From the NCBI GenBank assembly GCA_937907455.1, contig CALESQ010000001.1, positions 1-55,589 on the forward strand: a stretch of 55,589 bases of DNA, in the 5' to 3' direction. The DNA is from an uncultured Caldilineales bacterium. Its GTDB lineage: Bacteria; Chloroflexota; Anaerolineae; JAAEKA01. How positions within the stretch are numbered: the stretch's first letter is position 1; the number at the start of each line of letters is the position of its first letter. Positions 15,802 to 23,152 of the stretch are shown here, piece by piece. The notes under the pieces were generated by a model that saw only the letters and a program-made list of their open reading frames with translations, was not told the DNA's origin and ran no database searches. Made by a program: the position numbers and the translations under genes.

Positions 15802-18774
15802 TTAGTTGGTACTTGACGCGTAGGTGTTGATCAGCAATGGCAGCCAGGTGCGGTTGGGCAAGTACTGCCACAGCCGGCCGCCGCCGTTGCCGAAAGTGAA
15901 CGTCCCGATGAACAGGTTGTCGTCGAAGACGACGGCGTGATTGTCCCAGCCTACGCTCAGAGCGTTGCCAGAGCCAAAGCCGGTATCCATCACCTTGCGC
16001 CAACTGCTGCTATCGCCGGTGGCGGAGCGCCATACCTCCGGGCCGGTGGCACGGTTACCCACCATCACGAAAAGTTCGTGACGAAAAACGATCAGAGCGC
16101 CGATGTCCGTGTTGGCTGAGTTGCCAAAGCCTCCTTGCATGACGCGTTCCCATGTGGTCCCGTTCGACGTGCGCCAGATTTCACCGCCAGTTGCGCTATT
16201 CCAGGTGCCGACATAGAGGTTGCTTGCAAAGGTCTCCAGCGACACCACGCGGGTGTTATCGGCGCTGCCGAAACCGTCAGAGTTAACCTGTGTCCAGTTT
16301 AGCCCGTCGCTGCTCCTCCAAAGCTCGCCGCCCGACATGTCATTGCCGGTAGCCGCATACAAGGAGCCGTTGAAGACTTTCATGGATAGAATGGCATAGT
16401 TGCTGTTGTCGTTGCTGAAACCGTTGCTTGCAACTCGCGTCCAACTGCCGCTGTTGCCCGTGTTGCTGCGCCAGATTTCCGCGCCGTGATCGTTGCTGTC
16501 CCCTACCCAGGTTCCCGCGTAGAGATAACCGTTAAAGGGTGTCAACGACATGAATTCGGCGTTGTTGGTGCTGCCCAATCCGCCTTGTGCTACCAGACTC
16601 CAAGAGTTGGCGTTGCCTGAGGGACTGCGCCATATCTGCGCTCCGATGCTGCCGTCAGTCCAGGTGCTGGCATACAACTGGCCGTTGAACTCTGTCAGGC
16701 GGTCAATGCCGATGTTTGCTGCCTGGCCGAATCCGCCAGTTGCCACTCTTTCCCATGCGCCGTTTGGCGACAAGCGATACAGCTCGGCGCCTGAGGCTTG
16801 ATTGACAGTGCTTGCATACAGCCGACCGCCGAAAACACCAAGCGACCACACAGCCCGGTTATTACGGTCGCCAAAGCCGTTGACGTTGCGCTGCTGCCAG
16901 CCGGGGACGCCATTCATATACCGGTCAATGCGGTGATTGGTAGCGTCAGCTATCCAGATAGCGCCTGACTGATCAACAGCAAGTTCAAAGGGTGATGTCG
17001 TCTCACCAGTCGCTGCGCCCCAGCGGCCGCTGATGGTAGTCAGATAGACGCCGTTGGCGTCGAAGACCTGCACACGTGCATTCGATGAATCCGCCACAAA
17101 GACACGACCAAGGCTATCAACGGCTACTGCAGCCGGCTGCATGTGACTGAAGTCGTCTCCCCAAACGCCGGTCTCGCCCGCGAAGGTGGTGCATGTGTAG
17201 TCGTTAGCAGACAATGTGCACTTCTGGACGCGGTTGTTGTCGTTGTCGGCGACAAACAGTGCACCATTGCTGTCGAGCGCGATGCTTAGCGGCCAGGCGA
17301 AATGGCGATTGTCGGTTCCGGTCTGGTCGAGCACCCCCAAAGTCATTCTGTGCATCCAGTTGCTGGCATAGACCTGGATGCGCTGGTTGCACTTGTCAGA
17401 GATGAAGATGTAGCCGTTTGTCGGGTTGATTGCCACGCCCGCCGGGCAATCGAACTGGTCGTTGCCGGTGCCGTAGCTGCCGAACGTTCGATAGTACGTG
17501 CCATTAGGATTGAAAACCTGAATGCGATGGTTGCCGGTGTCAGGGACGTAGACGCGCCCGGCAGCGTCTACTGCCAGGCTGCCCTCTAGGCCTGCCCACC
17601 AACTGCCAAAATGTGCGTTGTCCGAGCCGTGCACGCCCGGCTGCCCGACTGCCCACTGCATCGCTCCGCTGCGGTCGAGCTTGAGCAGGCGATAGCCTTT
17701 GTTCTCAGTTACATAATAACCGCCGTCCGGCGCCAGTGCGAAGCCGCGCGGCCCGTTGAAGTGCTGGCCGTCGGTGACATAGGGCACGCCGCTGACGCCT
17801 GCAAAGACACCGAGGAAAGCGCCGCTGTTGCTGTACTTACGCACGGTGAGATCGTAGTAATCGCTGACGAAGACATTTCCGGCGGCGTCAACGGCGACAT
17901 CGGCAGGCCATTGGAGACCAGACACCAGGGTGGTGCAGTTGCCGTTGCTGCTGCATTGCTTGACACGGCCGTTCGCGCTGTCTGCGACGTAGATAGTGTC
18001 GCCGGTAGAGTTGCTGCCCAGGCCGAAGGCCCAGCTTAGGTCACTCGCGCCGCCGCCGGCCGTACCTGTTCCATGGAACGTCGAACAAGTCCACGAGTTT
18101 GCGAAGGTGCATCTCTGAACTCGCCAGTTTTCGACATCCGCCACGTAAAGACGGTTGTTGTTGTCAATGAGGATATCGGCCGGCCCGTTGAAGTGTGCGT
18201 TGTCGCTGCCTGGTTCACCGGTGACGCCGATGGTCTCCAGGTAGGTCAGGCTGCCGCCGGCTGTCGAGAATACCTGGATGCGATGGTTGTAGCGATCGGC
18301 TACGTAAAGATTGCCCGCACTGTCAAAGGCGATGCCGCGCGTGTCGTTGAAGCGACCGTTGTCGCTGCCCGAGTTCCATGGATCGGAGTCAGGGAAGCGC
18401 TGGATGACGTTGCCATTCGCGTCGTATTCCTTAATGGCGTTGTTAAAGGTAACCCAGATGTTGCCTACACTATCGCTTGCCACATGCCTGGGGCGGAAAA
18501 GAAACCGATCGTAGTTCCACGGCTGGCCGGCTTGTCCCAGGGTCAGCGTGTTAACACCTGCCGAAGTATATTTTAGGGCACGGTATCCGTGGTAATGTAT
18601 GACTTTCGGTTGAAATTCAGTTCGGTGTTTGTGAATGGTTAAACGCATGAGCTTCATGGGCGAGTATAGCTTGCAGACCGGCGTCGGAATGATAGGCTCG
18701 TCCATTGACAGATCGTCGTTCTGGTAGTATGCTTGCCATACGAGGCGGTCTCCTTTCAGGTTCTTGGTTTGCAC
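15802..18774 (-). CDS. Large C-terminal fragment of the NHL/propeller protein
   Basis: A 990-residue open frame whose first roughly 60 residues are encoded by the inserted element and by the target duplication, so it has no signal peptide. From RALKYTSAG onward it holds NHL repeats (for example GIAFDSAGNLYVADRYNHRIQVF) up to about residue 620. Seven repeats follow of the pattern GFG..N....L..FNG.LYA.TW....G.EIWRS....W.RV. If translated, the product would probably stay in the cytoplasm and be non-functional. An intact homologue would be extracellular. Confidence 0.75.
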   Translation of the reverse strand: MQTKNLKGDRLVWQAYYQNDDLSMDEPIIPTPVCKLYSPMKLMRLTIHKHRTEFQPKVIHYHGYRALKYTSAGVNTLTLGQAGQPWNYDRFLFRPRHVASDSVGNIWVTFNNAIKEYDANGNVIQRFPDSDPWNSGSDNGRFNDTRGIAFDSAGNLYVADRYNHRIQVFSTAGGSLTYLETIGVTGEPGSDNAHFNGPADILIDNNNRLYVADVENWRVQRCTFANSWTCSTFHGTGTAGGGASDLSWAFGLGSNSTGDTIYVADSANGRVKQCSSNGNCTTLVSGLQWPADVAVDAAGNVFVSDYYDLTVRKYSNSGAFLGVFAGVSGVPYVTDGQHFNGPRGFALAPDGGYYVTENKGYRLLKLDRSGAMQWAVGQPGVHGSDNAHFGSWWAGLEGSLAVDAAGRVYVPDTGNHRIQVFNPNGTYYRTFGSYGTGNDQFDCPAGVAINPTNGYIFISDKCNQRIQVYASNWMHRMTLGVLDQTGTDNRHFAWPLSIALDSNGALFVADNDNNRVQKCTLSANDYTCTTFAGETGVWGDDFSHMQPAAVAVDSLGRVFVADSSNARVQVFDANGVYLTTISGRWGAATGETTSPFELAVDQSGAIWIADATNHRIDRYMNGVPGWQQRNVNGFGDRNNRAVWSLGVFGGRLYASTVNQASGAELYRLSPNGAWERVATGGFGQAANIGIDRLTEFNGQLYASTWTDGSIGAQIWRSPSGNANSWSLVAQGGLGSTNNAEFMSLTPFNGYLYAGTWVGDSNDHGAEIWRSNTGNSGSWTRVASNGFSNDNSNYAILSMKVFNGSLYAATGNDMSGGELWRSSDGLNWTQVNSDGFGSADNTRVVSLETFASNLYVGTWNSATGGEIWRTSNGTTWERVMQGGFGNSANTDIGALIVFRHELFVMVGNRATGPEVWRSATGDSSSWRKVMDTGFGSGNALSVGWDNHAVVFDDNLFIGTFTFGNGGGRLWQYLPNRTWLPLLINTYASSTN

Positions 18775-18833
18775 CCTATACCTTACTCGGATTCCGCCTC
18801 GCTCGCAATTTCAACCGAAATCCGTGCACAACC
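18591..18833 (-). mobile_element. MITE-like element, copy 1 (243 bp)
   Basis: Imperfect 27-bp terminal inverted repeats begin GGT and share TTTCGGTTGAAATT. One end has the GGATTTCGG form (right, 18833) and the other the GACTTTCGG form (left, 18591). The element is flanked by the perfect 8-bp duplication GTATCCGT at 18583-18590 and 18834-18841. There is no transposase, so it is non-autonomous and was mobilised in trans. An 8-bp duplication occurs in several IS families, and the parent cannot be named from this window. Confidence 0.88.
18617..18739 (-). CDS. Possible 40-residue ORF inside the MITE-like element
   Basis: The ORF starts MASILPERRS and ends NHSQTPN. An AAGGAG sequence (18755-18750) lies 10 nt upstream of its ATG, and the ORF is contained entirely in the element. 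No recognisable domain. It could be a passenger peptide, a relic of the parent element, or chance. Confidence 0.2.
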   Translation of the reverse strand: MASILPERRSVNGRAYHSDAGLQAILAHEAHAFNHSQTPN

Positions 18834-19139
18834 GTATCCGTTTTCTTCTACTACAAACAGTGAATTGTTGCCATCAATGAAAAGTCCATTTGGCGCGTTG
18901 AGATGCTGGCTGTCCACCAGGTATGGCGTCACCGACTCGCCTAGCGACCGGGTGTAGCCGAAGACGGCCCGCGGCTGGCCCAGGTCTACGGTCGGTGACA
19001 GCGGTGCGGTCTGCGACGCGCCCGCAAGATCAATGGAGGTGGGTAATTTTTCTGGAGGCCGCTCCGTCCCGGCAGCTACCTGACCGGTCAATGAAATAAC
19101 GAGAACCAGGATGGATACGGCAATGCGAGCGATTTTCAT
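18783..19139 (-). CDS. N-terminal fragment of the NHL/propeller protein
   Basis: 118 residues: a signal peptide (MKIARIAVSILVLVISLTG, cleavage near VAAG), a short linker, then the first NHL-type blade (HLNAPNGLFIDGNNSLFVVEENGY). The frame then runs into the element and stops after 16 foreign residues (GCARISVEIASEAESE). A good SD (AGGAG) lies about 7 nt before the ATG at 19139. It is a truncated export product, not an independent small gene. Confidence 0.75.
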   Translation of the reverse strand: MKIARIAVSILVLVISLTGQVAAGTERPPEKLPTSIDLAGASQTAPLSPTVDLGQPRAVFGYTRSLGESVTPYLVDSQHLNAPNGLFIDGNNSLFVVEENGYGCARISVEIASEAESE

Positions 19140-19187
19140 GACGTGCTCCTGAAAGAAAGTCGGTGAATCATCAACTGCGGCAGTAAC

Positions 19188-21308
19188 TCAGGACGATCTG
19201 AGTACGGTGGGTAGAAAGATCGAATAGGGCGGCCCTTGCAGTTCCGTTGCCTGCTGTTCCATGCGCTGCAAGACGACGGGGATCTGGTCTTGGTGGGCCA
19301 CAAAGTACAGCAGTTGCTGCCAGAAATAGGTTTGCAGTTCGCTGGGCAGTTGGTCGTCCAGGTCGAAGAGGAAGTCAGAGGCCGAGGACAACTCTTGCGC
19401 CACCGCGCGGGTGATGGGATTGGTATAGCTATTCAGGCTGACGCTGTTGTTGGGGGAGATGTGCCCTTCGCTGCTGGCGACCCATATCTCCGCGGCAGTC
19501 GGCGTGGCCAGGAACTGCATGAATGCCCGTGCTGCGTCGGAATCCTGCATCAGCAGCGCCAGGTCGCCGCCGCCTACCATCGGGTTGCCTGCTGCCGGGT
19601 TGATCGTGGGAAACGGGAAGTAGTTGTAGTCGTCAATGGGCGTGAGCGCCGAGTCAATCAGGCCTTGCACCCAGGAAGCGCCAAAGTACATGCCCGCGGA
19701 CGGAGGATCGCCTAAGGCCATAGCAATGGCATCCCAAAACGGCGTTTTCAATATCCCGGTAGCGCCCCCTGCCACGTACTGCTCATCGCCGATGACGTCT
19801 GTGAAGCGTTGCATGGCGGCAACCACCGCAGGATCGGTCCAGGCGATGGTATGATTCACCAATCGGCGATGCACCTCAGGGCCGGCCGTGCGGACCAGGA
19901 TGTTTTCGAAGATATCGGTCAGCGGCCAGCCGGATGCAGCGCCGCTCTCTGCGCCGATGGCAAAGGGAGTCTGACCATGCGCGACGAAGCTGTCGGCCAG
20001 GTTGAGCAGCCCTGCCCAGTCACTCGGCGGTGTTGCGCCGACGCCAGTCAATGACTGAGTTCGATACCAGACCATGCTCTTGGAAGATGCATTGACAGGC
20101 AAAGCATAGAGTGTTCCATCAACTGAACCTAAACGGCGCCAGCTCGCGGCGTAATACGTATCGAACATTGGGACAGTTGAATCAATGGCCTGGAGCGCGT
20201 CTCTCTCGGCCAGTTGCTTGATTAGGCCGGGATTGGGTACGATCGCCACCGCAGGACAGTTGTTGAGCGTCTGGCAGTCTAGCAAGAACGTCCACAGATT
20301 GTCGTGGCGGCGATAGGTTGCGATTAAGTGGGATTGATTGACAAACGCATTGAGCGATGGCTGAATTTCACTGGCTCCAAGGTCGGCTGCTACGCTGACC
20401 ACCGCTGTTGCGGCGGCCGGTGGCGTATAGGCTTCGTTCGCGTTGGGGCTTCCAGTATCCGGCCACCCGCCAATCACGTACAGTTTGCCTGCGACTACTT
20501 CTGCAACAGGACTCCATCGGTCCGTGGGAACAGGTGTTAGTGTCTGCCAGTCGCCTGTCGTCGAATCGAAGCGAAGATGCGTACTGTCACCACCGCCAAC
20601 AACGTAGATCTTGCCTTCGATGGTCGCTGCTGCCAGTGCGTGTCGGGTGATCGGAAGAGAAACACCGGCAGACCACGAATTAGTGATAGGGTCGTAGATC
20701 TCAACCGTGTCAAGTGCGCCGTTATCCGATGATCCTCCCAGCGCAACGATCTTTCCCGCAGTCGCTACGACAGCGAGTTCCTTCCGTGCAGTTGGCATTG
20801 GTGAGCGGGATGTCCAGCTATTGGTAGCCGGATCGTACATCATTGTGTCGCCGGTAACTCCACCCGGCCGCCAGCCACCCATCACGTAAATCTTGCCACC
20901 AACCACGGCGGCCCGCAGGCCATTGGTTGCAACTGGCAGCGATGCGGCGCTGGACCAGGTGTTTGACGTCGGATCGTAGACTTCAACTACATTGGTATTG
21001 GCCGTGCCGGACCATCCGCCGATGGCATAGATCTTGCCGTTAACGACCGCTGCAGCAGGGTTGTTGCGCGGCGTTGGCATGGACGCCTTGGTTGACCAGG
21101 TGTTGGTCACCGGGTCATAGGCTTCCACCACGGCGGAATCCTGCGTTGTCCATCCGCCTATGACGTATATCTTGTCGTTCAGAACTGCTGAGGCTGCTGC
21201 TCCGCGGGGCGTTGGCATCGGAGCTCTGATCTCCCAGGTGTTGGAGATGGGTGGGGTTGGAGAGGCAAAAACCGGTGGTGTTACCAGTGATAGAAACAGG
21301 ACGAGCAC
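19188..21308 (-). CDS. Kelch propeller fused to an ABC-type solute-binding domain (start region damaged)
   Basis: 706 residues from GTG 21308. Six kelch repeats come first (about 15-295; NDKIYVIGGW, NGKIYAIGGW, GGKIYVMGGW and so on), forming a beta-propeller. A family-1 extracellular solute-binding domain follows (about 298-690; DGTLYALPVNASSKSMVWYRTQ is typical of sugar-binding proteins). The tail is IFLPTVLRSS. This fusion is unusual. No transport permeases are adjacent. The natural start is probably ATG 21347, with GAGGAG 8 nt upstream, but codon 4 of that frame is TGA. With CGA there it would read M-I-S-R-S-G-R-Y-I-Y-F, a normal signal peptide. From GTG 21308 the signal lacks a basic n-region and any SD. 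The gene may be a nonsense mutant. Confidence 0.8.
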   Translation of the reverse strand: MLVLFLSLVTPPVFASPTPPISNTWEIRAPMPTPRGAAASAVLNDKIYVIGGWTTQDSAVVEAYDPVTNTWSTKASMPTPRNNPAAAVVNGKIYAIGGWSGTANTNVVEVYDPTSNTWSSAASLPVATNGLRAAVVGGKIYVMGGWRPGGVTGDTMMYDPATNSWTSRSPMPTARKELAVVATAGKIVALGGSSDNGALDTVEIYDPITNSWSAGVSLPITRHALAAATIEGKIYVVGGGDSTHLRFDSTTGDWQTLTPVPTDRWSPVAEVVAGKLYVIGGWPDTGSPNANEAYTPPAAATAVVSVAADLGASEIQPSLNAFVNQSHLIATYRRHDNLWTFLLDCQTLNNCPAVAIVPNPGLIKQLAERDALQAIDSTVPMFDTYYAASWRRLGSVDGTLYALPVNASSKSMVWYRTQSLTGVGATPPSDWAGLLNLADSFVAHGQTPFAIGAESGAASGWPLTDIFENILVRTAGPEVHRRLVNHTIAWTDPAVVAAMQRFTDVIGDEQYVAGGATGILKTPFWDAIAMALGDPPSAGMYFGASWVQGLIDSALTPIDDYNYFPFPTINPAAGNPMVGGGDLALLMQDSDAARAFMQFLATPTAAEIWVASSEGHISPNNSVSLNSYTNPITRAVAQELSSASDFLFDLDDQLPSELQTYFWQQLLYFVAHQDQIPVVLQRMEQQATELQGPPYSIFLPTVLRSS

Positions 21309-21335
21309 GGCTGTGAAATAAATATACCTGCCAGA

Positions 21336-21361
21336 TCATGAGATCATTGGGCGAACTCCTC
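21336..21361 (-). promoter_or_regulatory. Strong ribosome-binding site and ATG followed by an in-frame TGA
   Basis: GAGGAG (21361-21356), 8 nt, ATG (21347-21345), ATC, TCA, then TGA (21338-21336), all in the frame of the kelch/solute-binding gene. The rest of the gap 21362-21570 shows no supported gene, only an unconvincing 87-residue frame. Confidence 0.75.
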
Positions 21362-21570
21362 TCATATCCCTTTGCGACCAAGTGCATGCGGTGTATCAAT
21401 ACCCCCAAAATACTTTATAAGTGCTACGAAATTGCTAACCAGCAGGTAATTACTTCGCCGCGGTGCATAGAATTCACCGTCTCGCCCTTTGACGAAGTGG
21501 CCTTTATTCCGCTTAACCAGGCTGAAGCTGGGAAGCACATTAGCAAGCCCCCCCCGGAGCTTTGATCGTG

Positions 21571-23097
21571 TCAGCCAGGAATTTTTGGGTTTAAACAATC
21601 CAAAATTTGTCTTGCCCGCATCCACTGTTGCCGATAGTATTCACGGCGGGATTCGATGAATTCGATCGGTAGATACAGCTCATCCGGCAACAATCCATCA
21701 AAATGATAAAGCTTTACCAGCGCATTCAACGCAGCAAGCATTGCTTCCTCATCCCCGGCGCGTCTGTGCGCATACGCGGCTGTGCCAAGCTGCTCAAACT
21801 CCCAGATGTCCACCTCTATTCCGGCAGCGTGTCTCAGGTAGATTCGCTCGCTGTCGCGCTCAACGAAGGTTTCGCTCCCTCGATCACCATCCGGCTCTAG
21901 AACCTTGCGCAGGGTTGACAGGTAGCTGTTCAGATTCTTGCGGTGCCGCTGATCGTCCGCACCGGTGATGTCACCGTTGTGGGGCCAGAGTGCATCTACC
22001 AGCTCGATCTGGGTGACCCCGTCATTTCCTTTCAGGGCCAAATAAGCCAACAGTGAGCGAGTTTTGGCAGAGCGCCAGACTTCGGACGTGTTAGACAGAG
22101 CTTCGCCGTTTCGGACAACTCGCATAGGGCCGAAAAGGTAAATTTGTAGCAATTGCGGCGGGAGTGAGGTCTCAGATGTCGCTGCTGGAGACGAAACGAA
22201 ATCGGATGAAGCTATAGCAGCATGCGATTCTGCTGAATTAAAAAACACCGCTGCTCCCGCAGTCAAACCGCCTGCCAGTGCCAGCAGTGTCCAGACCGGC
22301 GCATTGGGCACTCCCCAGATCAGATCGAGAATAACCGCGGCCAGCAAAAGCACAACCCATAGCATAATCGGCCAAGTTGTAATGGGAATGCTGATACCGG
22401 TTTCTTTCTCTTCCAAAGCCAAAAAAAGGCGCAGCCCGGGCAGAAATGAAATCAACAGGATGGGAGCAACCGGTAAAATGTCAGGCTTGGTGCTGTTGGT
22501 TAACTCCAGGCTTTGCCAGAAGACACTACCCGCAACCATCATCAGAACAATCCACAGGAGATAGCGACGTAGAATGGAACGCTTAGGTTCTGTAGCTTTG
22601 AAAGCAGTGCTCAGGAACAATAAACCGAGCAAAACCTCAGCGATTAGTGCTGTGGCGATTGCCCGTGGTTCATCATAGAGACACCTTAAATGATCAAAGG
22701 CAACAATGCTCAAACAAACGCGAGGGGGTTGGAGTAGATAAAACCCGGCCGCCCAAACTGCATCCACGATCATCCTTCCGATGATGATCAAAACAATAAA
22801 AACCTCCCACTTCTCCAGGTGTTTGTCCCGCAAAAGATAAACAAGAGCAAGGGCTGCATAGATCGCCAGATGCGATCCCATGGTAAGGACGAATTTCCAA
22901 ACGGTAATACCATAGGGGGTTATCGCCGGCTGTTTTTGAGCGATTTCAGCGATAAAAAAAATCGCTAAACCGGTCATTTCTGCTGCAAAGGCCCAGGTAA
23001 GCAGCTTCCGTGGACGCCTTATCAGGATAAATGCGGTCAGACTGGTTAGCAGCGCTATGTCGAGCAGAGAAAACAGATAGGGCGGCAAATCTATCAT
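21571..23097 (-). CDS. Membrane-anchored SARP/BTAD-family transcriptional regulator
   Basis: 508 residues from ATG 23097. The in-frame ATG at 23130 lies inside the gyrA terminator hairpin and is rejected. The N-terminal 290 residues contain about nine hydrophobic helices (for example VFIVLIIIGRMIVDAVW and MLWVVLLLAAVILDLIW). From about 316 comes a SARP-type winged helix (LQIYLFGPMRVVRNGE...RSAKTRSLLAYLALKG...LVDALWP), then a BTAD helical domain (about 410-505) ending ESRREYYRQQWMRARQILD. A SARP DNA-binding domain on a polytopic membrane sensor is a one-component layout like CadC/ToxR but with a different sensor. It lies upstream of the kelch and NHL genes on the same strand and may control them. 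Confidence 0.85.
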   Translation of the reverse strand: MIDLPPYLFSLLDIALLTSLTAFILIRRPRKLLTWAFAAEMTGLAIFFIAEIAQKQPAITPYGITVWKFVLTMGSHLAIYAALALVYLLRDKHLEKWEVFIVLIIIGRMIVDAVWAAGFYLLQPPRVCLSIVAFDHLRCLYDEPRAIATALIAEVLLGLLFLSTAFKATEPKRSILRRYLLWIVLMMVAGSVFWQSLELTNSTKPDILPVAPILLISFLPGLRLFLALEEKETGISIPITTWPIMLWVVLLLAAVILDLIWGVPNAPVWTLLALAGGLTAGAAVFFNSAESHAAIASSDFVSSPAATSETSLPPQLLQIYLFGPMRVVRNGEALSNTSEVWRSAKTRSLLAYLALKGNDGVTQIELVDALWPHNGDITGADDQRHRKNLNSYLSTLRKVLEPDGDRGSETFVERDSERIYLRHAAGIEVDIWEFEQLGTAAYAHRRAGDEEAMLAALNALVKLYHFDGLLPDELYLPIEFIESRREYYRQQWMRARQILDCLNPKIPG

Positions 23098-23111
23098 GAT
23101 AATAGCAACAG

Positions 23112-23134
23112 GCCGGTGAATTCCATTCACCGGC
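23112..23134 (-). terminator. Hairpin downstream of gyrA
   Basis: Perfect 10-bp arms (23112-23121 and 23125-23134) with a 3-nt loop, 19 nt after the gyrA stop. The following T-tract is weak, so readthrough into the SARP gene is possible. Confidence 0.55.
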
Positions 23135-23152
23135 TGACCCTCCGACTAGTAG

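Larger units (their letters stand above)
15802..19139 (-). pseudogene. NHL/beta-propeller secreted protein gene disrupted by a MITE-like insertion
   Basis: Two minus-strand open frames, 19139-18783 and 18774-15802, are halves of one gene. Removing the 243-bp element (18591-18833) and one copy of its 8-bp target duplication leaves 3,087 nt, exactly 1,029 codons, in a single frame. The joint reads EENGY|RALKYTSAG, which continues an NHL-type strand. The ancestral product was 1,028 residues: signal peptide, an NHL propeller region, then seven GFG...LYA.TW...G.EIWRS repeats of about 50 residues (a seven-bladed propeller). It ends in RTWLPLLINTYASSTN. The gene begins 48 nt after the kelch/solute-binding gene, so the two were probably co-transcribed. 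Confidence 0.9.

Noticed and set aside
18500..18850. Sequencing frameshift as the cause of the split NHL gene
   Set aside because: A single-base error cannot account for 243 extra bases with inverted ends and a perfect 8-bp duplication.
18783..19139. Independent small secreted protein gene
   Set aside because: Its NHL strand continues exactly in the next frame once the inserted element is removed, so it is a fragment.
21362..21625. 87-residue minus-strand ORF between the SARP and kelch genes
   Set aside because: It overlaps the SARP 3' end, has no SD, and shows no recognisable sequence. It may simply be non-coding leader.
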